A stretch of DNA of 33,274 nt. It comes from a virus. The position numbers and the translations under genes were made by a program. The stretch's first letter is position 1; each line of letters starts with the position of its first letter. Shown here in pieces: positions 22,176-29,220 of this stretch. Location: positions 1-33,274 of the IMG/VR virus record IMGVR_UViG_3300022602_000274; one strand, given 5' to 3'. The notes beneath the pieces were generated by a model. That model saw only the letters and a list, made by a program, of their open reading frames with translations, made no database searches and was not told where the DNA came from.

Positions 22176-23713
22176 CCCAAGACAACCTAACCGCTAAACA
22201 GAATGACTATGCTGTGTTTCTTCCAGCCATCAGTGGCTTCTATGCCACATTTGTAGGTAAGCAACGCAACGATAATTATGTAGACCCAGCACGTATGCCA
22301 GCTGGATTGACAGATATGGAAATGATGAATTGGTTAAATCCTACCAAGGCATTGTTCCCTTATAAGTGGTCACTTTACTCCGGTGGCCACGCAAACCTCG
22401 ACCTGAACAAACAGGACTGGTCAGAGGATATGGTACGCAATCGAGACCCCAACACACTAATGCTAGGCGACTCTGGTGGATTCCAGATTGCCAAAGGATT
22501 ATGGGAAGGAGATTGGAAGGCCCATTCAGGATGCCCGAAGGCCCAGAAAAAACGTGAACAAGTTTTGGCTTGGCTGGACGGCATTGCTGATTACGGTATG
22601 ATTCTTGATATTCCGACCTGGGTAGTGCATGATCCACATGCCAGCGCCAAGTGTCAGATTACCACGCACCAAGAAGCTGTAGATGCTACCAAGTACAACA
22701 ATGACTACTTTATGAAACACCGCAAGGGTGTTGCCAATGGTGGTGCCCGGTTCTTAAACGTGTTACAAGGTGCCAATCATAAAGAAGCAGAAGATTGGTA
22801 TCAGACAATGAAACACTATTGTGATCCTGCGGTTTATCCCGACACACACTTTGATGGCTGGGCCATGGGCGGACAGAACATGTGTGACGTACACTTGATC
22901 TTGCGTAGACTAGTGGCTCTGCGCTACGATAATCTATTACAGGAAGGTGTTCATGATTGGATGCACTTCTTGGGCACAAGCAAACTAGAATGGGCAGTCT
23001 TGCTCACAGTTATACAACGTGCTATTAGGAAATATGTTAATCCTAGTTTTACAATATCATTTGATTGTGCTAGCCCATTCTTAGCCACAGCCAATGGACA
23101 GGTATATCATCACATTGACCTACCCGATGGCGGCAAATGGTCATATCGCATGAGTCCCATCGTGGATGATAAAAAATACGCAACCGACACCAGACCCTTT
23201 AGAGATGCTGTGCTACAGGATAAACTGATACATCACTTTGACGAAAGTCCACTCAGTGCGCTGTGTCAAATGAAAGATATCTGTGTATACAAGCCGGGCG
23301 ATGTCAATAAGAATGGTAAAGAAGGCAAAACATCGTGGGATAGTTTTAGTTATGCACTCTTAATGGGACATAATGTATGGATGCATATCGAGTCAGTACA
23401 ACGTGCTAATCGTCAATTTGATCTAGGTGCTCATCCAGCCATGATGCGGCGCAGTGAAGGTGACTATGCGTTCTTTGAGGACATTGTAGAGGCTATATTT
23501 TCTGCTCCTACCCGAGCCGAAGCTGAAGCCATCATCGAAAAATACGATGAGTACTGGATGGAAATCGTGGGCACACGTGGCTTCAAAGGTAAGAAAACAC
23601 GCAATAGCCTGACCAACTTTAACGCACTATTTGAGTTTGAAGATGGTAGCGAAGATGAAGCAGAACCCGAAGTAGAATTTGATGAATCACGACTTGACCA
23701 ACTGGAGGCCTAA
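22172..23713 (+). CDS. dpdA: DpdA: DNA guanine transglycosylase (TGT paralog)
   Basis: 513 residues. TGT-fold enzymes swap guanine for a 7-deazaguanine base; phage DpdA proteins act on DNA. Landmarks: LMLGDSGGFQ with the catalytic-pocket Asp D100 (DSGGFQ 100-105), FLNVLQGAN (Q199) matching the VQGG loop, GWAMGGQ (229-235) matching the GG(L/S) loop, and FDCASPF (297-303) matching FDCVxPTR with nucleophile D298. The bacterial TGT zinc motif C-x-C-x2-C is not seen in the expected place; only ALCQMKDICVY with two Cys is there, although the following HNVWMH keeps a His. It is longer than tRNA TGT (about 375). It should modify phage DNA against host restriction. Confidence 0.85.
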   Translation: MTQDNLTAKQNDYAVFLPAISGFYATFVGKQRNDNYVDPARMPAGLTDMEMMNWLNPTKALFPYKWSLYSGGHANLDLNKQDWSEDMVRNRDPNTLMLGDSGGFQIAKGLWEGDWKAHSGCPKAQKKREQVLAWLDGIADYGMILDIPTWVVHDPHASAKCQITTHQEAVDATKYNNDYFMKHRKGVANGGARFLNVLQGANHKEAEDWYQTMKHYCDPAVYPDTHFDGWAMGGQNMCDVHLILRRLVALRYDNLLQEGVHDWMHFLGTSKLEWAVLLTVIQRAIRKYVNPSFTISFDCASPFLATANGQVYHHIDLPDGGKWSYRMSPIVDDKKYATDTRPFRDAVLQDKLIHHFDESPLSALCQMKDICVYKPGDVNKNGKEGKTSWDSFSYALLMGHNVWMHIESVQRANRQFDLGAHPAMMRRSEGDYAFFEDIVEAIFSAPTRAEAEAIIEKYDEYWMEIVGTRGFKGKKTRNSLTNFNALFEFEDGSEDEAEPEVEFDESRLDQLEA

Positions 23714-23898
23714 TGACACAACACCAAGAAAATCATTTGAAACATCTGTTAGAAGAACACCATCGATTGGATAAACGCATTGATGGATTAGAATCAACTG
23801 GAGTATTTGAAGATGCTAATCTTGAAGTTTTGAAGAAACAACGGTTGCATTTAAAAGATGAAATTGCTAAAATACAAACTCAACAACATCGCGAGTAA
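23713..23898 (+). CDS. YdcH/DUF465-like small helical protein
   Basis: 61 residues, start sharing one base with the dpdA stop. The helix-turn-helix-hairpin pattern LLEEHHRLDKRIDGLES...DANLEVLKKQRLHLKDEIAKI matches the DUF465/YdcH family: a first helix with H-x-x-L-D-x-x-I, a short loop, and L-K-K-x-(K/R)-L-x-L-K-D-E-I. It should form an antiparallel coiled coil. The biochemical role of the family is unknown. Being coupled to dpdA, it may be a partner or only a neighbour. Confidence 0.65.
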   Translation: MTQHQENHLKHLLEEHHRLDKRIDGLESTGVFEDANLEVLKKQRLHLKDEIAKIQTQQHRE

Positions 23899-23901
23899 TA
23901 T

Positions 23902-24417
23902 ATGAAAAGAGCAGGACACGAAGCAGTAAGTTTCTTTATTGGCCAAGAAGTAGAACACTCGCCAGCATATGGGCACACAACCCTGTTTGTGGTCGGTATA
24001 CAAGATAGCCAAATTGCCGTACAAGAAGCATTAAACAACAACTGCACTCATATCTATTTTGGTGCCAATCAAAGTTTTCCCAATTTAGATGTCAATGACG
24101 GCGATGCCTGGCGTGAATGGGAATCAATGATTGCCGACTGCCTACAACGTGGATTCCTGTGTACATTGGATCTGGATGTGTCCTGCACTGAAGGACTAGT
24201 TGAAAGCAGTCTAGTTGATTATAACAACTTCATTCCAATGATTTCGGTAAAATTACCCTATATACAACTGCTGGGATATAATGCCACAATCAAGTTGGAT
24301 GACAAAGGATTTGCCAAAACAAATCCAGGTGTTTGGTGTCATCAGTTGCATGACCTAAGAACTCGTGAACGCTTTACTGACTGGTCCAAGTATACCAAAG
24401 ACGAAGTTATTAAATAG
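23902..24417 (+). CDS. Unknown protein in the dpdA neighbourhood
   Basis: 171 residues. The pattern of strands and helices (TTLFVVGIQ, NNCTHIYFGANQSFPN, FLCTLDLDVSC, FIPMISVKLPYIQLLGYNATIKLDD) suggests half of a TIM-like or flavodoxin-like fold. Cysteines are scattered and do not form a CX14CX2C or CX3CX2C cluster motif, so it is not QueE. VWCHQLHDL near the end could bind a metal. It follows the YdcH-like gene by 3 nt, so it may belong to the dpdA operon and help make or alter the modified base. No family recognised. Its last 8 nt overlap the convergent oxygenase gene. Confidence 0.65.
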   Translation: MKRAGHEAVSFFIGQEVEHSPAYGHTTLFVVGIQDSQIAVQEALNNNCTHIYFGANQSFPNLDVNDGDAWREWESMIADCLQRGFLCTLDLDVSCTEGLVESSLVDYNNFIPMISVKLPYIQLLGYNATIKLDDKGFAKTNPGVWCHQLHDLRTRERFTDWSKYTKDEVIK

Positions 24418-25057
24418 TTGCACCCATTATGTGCAGAGCATAACGATCGGTATGCCCAAAGTTACAACTACCGTGCGGAGTGTTGCGTACATCAAAAGTT
24501 ACAGCATCGCCACGTTTCCATTTGATAAAATCGTCGCCCATTTGCATGGCTTGGCCTGGTGCCCAGTCGTCGAAGAATATAATGTATTTGACCTGTTGGC
24601 TACCTGAATCATTTTCGTAATTTTTTCTAACATGGTCGTAGTGCAAAGGAAAATAGTGGCCAGGTTTCAATATGTGTAGTTGGGTCAGCATGTTTTCTGC
24701 ATCGATGTTGAACTGGTCAGCAATGGCCTGATCAAGTGCATTGCCAAAAATACCATAAATGGATTCTTTGTATGCTATTTCGGCCATGGAGTGTTTTAGA
24801 AAGTAGTCATATTTGGGATCGCCAAACCAGGCATCTACAACTGATTGATCTAGATCGCAGTTTGCAGCAACCTTTTTGGTAAATGGCGTACCAGGTTGAT
24901 ATTTTGGTTGGGTTATAGTACTGACAAAACCGTTGAGATGTTCTTGTTTGAGTCTATCAAGCATGGCGACTATGGTATCGCCGGCATAGGAAATAGAGTA
25001 GCCAGATGGGCCATTGACCTGGTTCTTCGCCAGGAAGTCGTAGTAGTCTTTATTCAT
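24410..25057 (-). CDS. 2OG-Fe(II) oxygenase-like protein
   Basis: 215 residues, the only clear minus-strand gene. The C-terminal half has a double-stranded beta-helix pattern: LHILKPGHYFPLHYDHVRK with HxD at H139/D141, KYIIFFDDW, WKRGDAVTFDV and TPHGSCNFGHTDRYALHI with distal H195 and R205 for 2-oxoglutarate. It should hydroxylate or demethylate an unknown substrate using Fe(II), O2 and 2OG. Such genes are frequent in marine T4-like phages. Its promoter lies in the divergent 25058-25136 gap. Its 3' end overlaps the + strand gene by 8 bp. The substrate is unknown; modification of a DNA base or of a protein is possible. Confidence 0.75.
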   Translation of the reverse strand: MNKDYYDFLAKNQVNGPSGYSISYAGDTIVAMLDRLKQEHLNGFVSTITQPKYQPGTPFTKKVAANCDLDQSVVDAWFGDPKYDYFLKHSMAEIAYKESIYGIFGNALDQAIADQFNIDAENMLTQLHILKPGHYFPLHYDHVRKNYENDSGSQQVKYIIFFDDWAPGQAMQMGDDFIKWKRGDAVTFDVRNTPHGSCNFGHTDRYALHIMGATI

Positions 25058-25079
25058 GTGTGTTTTGGATAAAATTGAG

Positions 25080-25108
25080 TTGCTTGTATTATATATTTAT
25101 TGTATACT
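25080..25108 (+). promoter_or_regulatory. Sigma70-like promoter TTGCTT-N17-TATACT, divergent region
   Basis: TTGCTT (25080-25085) and TATACT (25103-25108) with a 17-bp spacer, reading to the QueD-like gene at 25137. The region is very AT-rich. Confidence 0.5.
25094..25101 (-). promoter_or_regulatory. Late-promoter-like octamer AATAAATA (minus strand)
   Basis: Read on the minus strand this is one mismatch from TATAAATA, 36 nt before the ATG of the oxygenase gene at 25057. It overlaps the + strand promoter spacer, so the two directions would compete. Confidence 0.3.
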
Positions 25109-25136
25109 AACCTTATAACCTTTAAACTTATTAATT

Positions 25137-25580
25137 ATGAATCAAGAACAAAGAGCAGTAATCGACAGAATTAGCACAGCGGCCCAACGTCAAATTTGGG
25201 TCACGTTTGAAAAAGAAGGCATCCACTGCTATCCAGCGGCGGCCACAGACCCCAACCTAAATACAGCAGGAGAATATGATGTATCGTTTTTGGCTAATCC
25301 CCATCGCCATATGTTTCATTTCCGTGTGGCTATCGATGTGTTCCACAACGACCGAGACATTGAATTCATCCAGTTCAAACGCTGGCTCATTAGTCTGTAT
25401 CAAGACGGTGTGTTGGCGCTCGACTGGAAAAGTTGCGAAATGATGGCCGATGACCTATATTTACAAATTGCCGCACGGTATCCCAATCGTGCAGTAACAA
25501 TCGAAGTATCCGAGGACGGTGAAAACGGATGCAAGATTTCTTATAACCTCACCCGTCCTGCTCAATCAATTGTAATTTAA
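25137..25580 (+). CDS. QueD/PTPS-like T-fold protein
   Basis: 147 residues. QueD makes 6-carboxytetrahydropterin in the preQ0 pathway. Matching landmarks: an N-terminal FEKEGIH with H30 in place of FEAAH; NPHRHMFHFRVAI with H56 and H58 in place of the LHGHSF zinc pair; DRDIEFIQFKRWL in place of GWIIDFAELK; SCEMMADDL (99-107) in place of PTSEVLA; and VTIEVSEDGENGC (120-132) in place of VMVKETCTAGC. The catalytic Cys that normally precedes HGH by four residues is absent; C31 next to H30 is the nearest. It may be a divergent QueD or another T-fold enzyme. Good fit with dpdA and folE nearby. Confidence 0.55.
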   Translation: MNQEQRAVIDRISTAAQRQIWVTFEKEGIHCYPAAATDPNLNTAGEYDVSFLANPHRHMFHFRVAIDVFHNDRDIEFIQFKRWLISLYQDGVLALDWKSCEMMADDLYLQIAARYPNRAVTIEVSEDGENGCKISYNLTRPAQSIVI

Positions 25581-25592
25581 AGGAGTAGTAAC

Positions 25593-25856
25593 ATGGCCAA
25601 ACCAGAATGGCTTACCAAGTATCTTCGTATGAAACCTGAAGTCACACAGATCTTTGATGATCTAGATGATTACTTTCAATTTTGTCGCGATTATGGTTAT
25701 CCATATGATGAGCGCAACTTGTATAACGAGCGCACACCCTACGGTGAATTCATGAAAATGAAACGTGGACGTGAACCATGGGATCAATGGCGTACTCCCA
25801 AGCGTGATCGCACAAACTTCAAGCCACGCGATAGCGGCTGGAAACCACGTGACTAA
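25593..25856 (+). CDS. Small basic/aromatic protein of unknown function
   Basis: 87 residues behind AAAGGAGTAGTAAC. The N-terminal half is helical (EWLTKYLRMKPEVTQIFDDL) with an acidic and aromatic stretch DDYFQFCRDYGYPYDERNLYN. The C-terminal half is basic and Arg/Lys/Trp/Pro-rich (KMKRGREPWDQWRTPKRDR, then GWKPRD). A nucleic-acid-binding tail would fit. No family recognised. It is probably co-transcribed with the QueD-like gene 12 nt upstream. Confidence 0.65.
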   Translation: MAKPEWLTKYLRMKPEVTQIFDDLDDYFQFCRDYGYPYDERNLYNERTPYGEFMKMKRGREPWDQWRTPKRDRTNFKPRDSGWKPRD

Positions 25857-25986
25857 TTATACGGTCAGTTACTACATGTCAAGTGGGTACAAAACTAGAA
25901 AATCTTTTGGTACTTTAACAGAGGCCATTAGATTTTCTATCTATAACATTCCGTTTCAAAGTTTGTTTCAAATTATTAAAGATTAA
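25849..25986 (+). CDS. Tiny protein, GTG start, resembles genes 684/887
   Basis: GTG at 25849 overlaps the end of the previous gene; ATG 25876 is a shorter alternative. The 45-residue product reads TNYTVSYYMSSGYKTRKSF, then TLTEAIRFSIYNIPFQSLFQ. The order strand, Gly turn, F-x-T-L-x-E-A-I-x-F helix resembles the FESIEEALNF plan of the tandem paralogs at 684 and 887. Its stop shares one base with the next start. Low certainty of expression. Confidence 0.45.
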   Translation: MTNYTVSYYMSSGYKTRKSFGTLTEAIRFSIYNIPFQSLFQIIKD

Positions 25987-27179
25987 TGAAATTATATAAA
26001 ATGCGTAAATTATGGTACATGGGCTTAGAGCCTTATAAAGCAAGATACACACTACAACTGCAAGAGTGGAATCGTGCGGTGTTTGAACGTCGCGGCATTG
26101 ACTACGAAATTGTCACAGGCGAAACATTAAGTAATGATCAAGCCATTGTAACAGGACAAGTGCTAGATGCACACGGTCGTACTTACTTTGGTATGAGCCA
26201 ACTAATGAATCTTGTACGCAAGATGAAACAAGGAGAAGTAACAAATGAAGATGTTATCTACTTTGAAGACATGTTTCAACCCGGTATTGAGAGCTTGCCT
26301 TACATTATGGATCAAATCGATCCTGCTCACCGTCCCCGTATTGCTGTTCGCTGTTTGGCACAAAGTATTGACCCCGATGATTTTGTTCACGTGTGGGGCA
26401 TGCAGAAGTGGATGGCTCTTTATGAAAAGATGGTGGATAGTTTCGCTGATATTATTCTAGCATCAAACGAAGAGATGGCCATGCACATGAAGGTGGCTGG
26501 GTGGGAAGGTGATATCTACAATATTTCAGGTCTAGCGTTTGGTAAGGCCGAAGTTCGGTCACGTGTTCGAGGCGACTTGAAGCCCTTTGAAGATCGTGCC
26601 ATGCGGGTAGGCTTTGCGGCTCGGTGGGATCAAGAGAAACAGCCAGACTTTTACATGGACCTGATCGAAGCATGGAACGACAACTTCCACTTGCCCAAGG
26701 TAGAGTTTTGCATTTTTTCAGGTGCAAAATTAAAAAGCAACAACGATAGCTATATGGCTCGTACCCGAGACCTACAGGCACGTGGCTTGCTAACTGTATA
26801 CGAGGATTTAGAAAAAAATGATTACTACGCTTTGCTTAACGATACTCGTGTATTGTTTAATTGCGCTTTACAAGACTGGGTCAGTAACACCGTATCAGAA
26901 GCAGATACGCTTGGATCGAATGTTTTATATCCTGCTTATCGTAGCTTCCCTGAAACTTTTGCAAATGACGCAAGCCGGTTATACGTTCCTTGGTCGTTAG
27001 AAGATGCCATGAGCAAGTTAGGTACCCTGTTACAAAAACCTCATGCACGTCAGGGTGCTATCAGTGATTGGACCGATGGCACTATTGACCGTATTGTGGA
27101 TATCTTAGAAGGCAAAGGCGAAAGTTGGCGTCGTATGACAACTGATTATCGTAAACACACACATGAAAGCAAATACTAA
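25986..27179 (+). CDS. GT-B fold glycosyltransferase
   Basis: 397 residues, start overlapping the previous stop (TAATG). N-terminal Rossmann part about 1-195: MRKLWYMGLEPYKARY, EDVIYFEDMFQPGIESLPYI and ADIILASNEEM, the last resembling the acceptor-to-donor hinge of GT-B enzymes. C-terminal part from about 205: RVGFAARWDQEKQPDFYMDL, corresponding to the GR-x-x-x-EKG-type donor motif, and ALQDWVSNTVSEADTLGSNV at the E-x7-E position. It would transfer a sugar to an unknown acceptor. Similar proteins are common in marine T4-like phages. Full length and intact. Confidence 0.7.
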   Translation: MKLYKMRKLWYMGLEPYKARYTLQLQEWNRAVFERRGIDYEIVTGETLSNDQAIVTGQVLDAHGRTYFGMSQLMNLVRKMKQGEVTNEDVIYFEDMFQPGIESLPYIMDQIDPAHRPRIAVRCLAQSIDPDDFVHVWGMQKWMALYEKMVDSFADIILASNEEMAMHMKVAGWEGDIYNISGLAFGKAEVRSRVRGDLKPFEDRAMRVGFAARWDQEKQPDFYMDLIEAWNDNFHLPKVEFCIFSGAKLKSNNDSYMARTRDLQARGLLTVYEDLEKNDYYALLNDTRVLFNCALQDWVSNTVSEADTLGSNVLYPAYRSFPETFANDASRLYVPWSLEDAMSKLGTLLQKPHARQGAISDWTDGTIDRIVDILEGKGESWRRMTTDYRKHTHESKY

Positions 27180-27180
27180 C

Positions 27181-28392
27181 ATGACAACCAAAGACATCAC
27201 AGCAGAACAACTGATCGAAGTTTTAAAATTTACACCACGCAAATACTCAATTAGCCTTTGGGGCTACGGTGGTGAAAAGGTCATGGGTCGTGTACCTCGT
27301 GCGGTCTGGGACTACTGCATGGAACATCAAGTAGACTTGCAAGACATTGCCTGGAACAGCGAAGCCGCCGAAGACATGAATCTTGATCCAGATCTGTTGC
27401 CATTTCCTCCAGGTTCGTGGTATGAGTGCGATGGTATGGCACACGCCAATGGTGTAAGCCGTGGATCTGGTACCTTACAGATCGAAGATGAGAACGGTGA
27501 AACGGTTATTGAGCAGAGTATTGATGATTTTTCAGGCGACAACATAGACGATGAAAGCCCTGAATTTGACTGCACCAACGAATCCTGGATTGGTGAAGCC
27601 GCAGAAGGCGAAGTGGTATTTGTTGGATCCAGTAACGAAAAAGGTACGTTCTTTGAAGGCGAAATCGAACTTACAGAACCATTTGATATCCGTAAACTCA
27701 AACTACAGTATGAAGAAGTTGACGGAGAAGAATTAATCTACGGTGTCGAATATGCTGGCGAAGACATCGACAACTGGGGTGGTAGCACCGATGGTAAGAG
27801 CTCAGACTTTGACATGTATCTAGTGGGTGATGCCTGTACATGGACACGCTACGAGCCCGAAGAAAAAGACTGGGGTCATCCGCCCTATGGTACAAGTCCA
27901 AGCGATTGGGAAAAGTCGCCCAAGTTTGACTTTGCCGAACACAAACCGGTATACCCAGGTTACTATAACGCAGTATGGAGTCATTTTGGCACTACGTATG
28001 GAAGCCTGTACTGGGACGGTAGTAACTTTGGCGAGTGGGAATACGGTAAGTTTAACCCTATCGCTGGAGTTAAAACCTGGCAGGGTTACAACTGGGACAC
28101 TTCAGACTGGGCCAATCAACCACCTGAGCCGCCAAACCTGATTTGCTCTAATAAAAAATGCGGTTGGACCGGTATGAGCGAAGAACGACGTACTGACGAC
28201 AACTATGATGATCATTGCCCTGAGTGTGATGGCACGGACTTTGATTGGATTGACTATGATCCAGATACCAAAACAGGTCGTGCTAATCGTGCAAAATACT
28301 GTGTTACTCAGACCGAAGAACAAGAATTCATTGCCGGAATGAATGCGGCATTGGAAGAGCTCCAACAAGAATTTATTCAGTTAGAGGATTGA
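27181..28392 (+). CDS. Acidic protein with zinc ribbon
   Basis: 403 residues from ATG 27181; an in-frame ATG 18 nt upstream lies in the previous gene. The start TTKDITAEQLIEVLKF is helical. The middle (about 95-270) is very acidic, Gly/Trp/Tyr-rich and beta-like (GTFFEGEIELTEPFDI, GYYNAVWSHFGTTYGSLYWD). A zinc ribbon near 326-352 has CSNKKCGWTG...HCPECDGTDF with four Cys. The C-terminus is a helix (EEQEFIAGMNAALEELQQEF). I do not recognise a named family. The acidic surface and zinc ribbon could indicate a DNA mimic or a regulator, but that is speculative. Confidence 0.7.
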   Translation: MTTKDITAEQLIEVLKFTPRKYSISLWGYGGEKVMGRVPRAVWDYCMEHQVDLQDIAWNSEAAEDMNLDPDLLPFPPGSWYECDGMAHANGVSRGSGTLQIEDENGETVIEQSIDDFSGDNIDDESPEFDCTNESWIGEAAEGEVVFVGSSNEKGTFFEGEIELTEPFDIRKLKLQYEEVDGEELIYGVEYAGEDIDNWGGSTDGKSSDFDMYLVGDACTWTRYEPEEKDWGHPPYGTSPSDWEKSPKFDFAEHKPVYPGYYNAVWSHFGTTYGSLYWDGSNFGEWEYGKFNPIAGVKTWQGYNWDTSDWANQPPEPPNLICSNKKCGWTGMSEERRTDDNYDDHCPECDGTDFDWIDYDPDTKTGRANRAKYCVTQTEEQEFIAGMNAALEELQQEFIQLED

Positions 28393-28393
28393 T

Positions 28394-28600
28394 GTGACAA
28401 CATTTACCAGTGAAGATGTAGCCGCACTATTAACCGATTGGTTTCCAGGCGATGTTGACCCGGTCAACGAAGGCGAGTATGATGTAATGACTGCACATTG
28501 GCCTTGGCCGCATCGTGTGTCATGGACTGCGAAAAAGGGTTGGGATACTGCCGAGCCTGTAGCGCAATGGCGTGGATTAAAGCTAAGGATTCCAGAATGA
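28394..28600 (+). CDS. Small Trp-rich protein, GTG start
   Basis: 68 residues, GTG at 28394 with TTAGAGGA upstream; the ATG two bases earlier is followed at once by TGA. Sequence: TFTSEDVAALLTDWFPGDVD, then WPWPHRVSWTAKKGWDTAEP and a C-terminal WRGLKLRIPE. Five Trp in 68 residues is unusual. The stop overlaps the next start (ATGA). Function unknown. Confidence 0.55.
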   Translation: MTTFTSEDVAALLTDWFPGDVDPVNEGEYDVMTAHWPWPHRVSWTAKKGWDTAEPVAQWRGLKLRIPE

Positions 28601-28782
28601 GTGACTTACCTCAATGCGGATGTGGCAAAACCATGCACCCACCCTACTGCGATGGCAGTCATGGCCGCACTCCCGAACAGCTGAAAGAGTGGCAAGACAA
28701 GATAGAATTAGAACGCTATCAAAAACAAGCTCAAGAACTTTGGTTTGACGGCGGATCATGTACCGGAGGGAAACCCGAATGA
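28597..28782 (+). CDS. CDGSH-type iron-sulfur protein
   Basis: 61 residues from ATG 28597, overlapping the previous stop (ATGA); the longer frame from 28498 runs through that gene. The segment CGCGKTMHPPYCDGSH fits C-x-C-x2-(S/T)-x3-P-x-C-D-G-(S/A/T)-H exactly, with ligands C7, C9, C18 and H22. CDGSH (mitoNEET-like) domains hold a redox-active, labile 2Fe-2S cluster. The rest is a charged helix (TPEQLKEWQDKIELERYQKQ) and a CTGG tail. It may take part in electron or cluster transfer, perhaps to phage Fe-S enzymes such as the radical-SAM protein; that link is inference. Confidence 0.75.
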   Translation: MSDLPQCGCGKTMHPPYCDGSHGRTPEQLKEWQDKIELERYQKQAQELWFDGGSCTGGKPE

Positions 28783-29039
28783 GTATTGTAATGTTTATGC
28801 TTGCATTGTTCTTTGGATTTGTTTGCGGACGAGTCAGTGTCAAACACGAACCGCCCGACCTCAGCAATGCTGAATTAAAACTCAAAGAAGAGCTGGTTGT
28901 GGCTCAAAATTTAAACGAAAGTCTTTTTCAAGACCTACAAGAAGCAAAAGAAGCACTTTGGAAAATGAAACAGGAAAAACAAAATGGCAACCAAAAAACC
29001 AGTAGTCGAAAAAACTCCAGTAAAGAAAACCAAATCTAA
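28779..29039 (+). CDS. Single-TM plus coiled-coil protein
   Basis: 86 residues from ATG 28779, with CCGGAGGG upstream, overlapping the previous stop (ATGA). Residues 1-17 (SIVMFMLALFFGFVCG) are one membrane helix, followed by RVSVKHEPPDL and a coiled coil (LKLKEELVVAQNLNESLFQD, then EAKEALWKMKQEK). The end is basic and polar. The layout resembles small phage inner-membrane or spanin-like proteins, but no lysis neighbours are here. Its last 56 nt overlap the next gene in another frame. Confidence 0.6.
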   Translation: MSIVMFMLALFFGFVCGRVSVKHEPPDLSNAELKLKEELVVAQNLNESLFQDLQEAKEALWKMKQEKQNGNQKTSSRKNSSKENQI

Positions 29040-29220
29040 ATATCCTATAGTTACCGTGGGTAGCCATAGTGTCAGAACTGAATACGAAGATGGTCGAGTT
29101 GACTTTGTGGTAGACGATGCCAAGCTACAAGCCGACGTGTATTCTGCATTAGCTGAATATGTGGCCACACAGAGTGAAGCTATAAATACAGCTACACCAA
29201 CTAAAAAAAGAAAAAAATAA
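28984..29220 (+). CDS. Small Lys-rich protein
   Basis: 78 residues, start inside the previous gene with CAGGAAAAAC upstream as ribosome-binding site. N- and C-termini are basic (KKPVVEKTPVKKTKSKYP and PTKKRKK), the middle is compact: TVGSHSVRTEYEDGRVDFVV and a helix (DAKLQADVYSALAEYVATQ). Both ends could bind nucleic acid. The stop shares one base with the amidohydrolase start. Family unknown. Confidence 0.6.
   Translation: MATKKPVVEKTPVKKTKSKYPIVTVGSHSVRTEYEDGRVDFVVDDAKLQADVYSALAEYVATQSEAINTATPTKKRKK

Noticed and set aside
24365-24607. 80-residue plus-strand frame
   Set aside because: Antisense to the oxygenase DSBH core, which has the clear HxD and distal His/Arg pattern.
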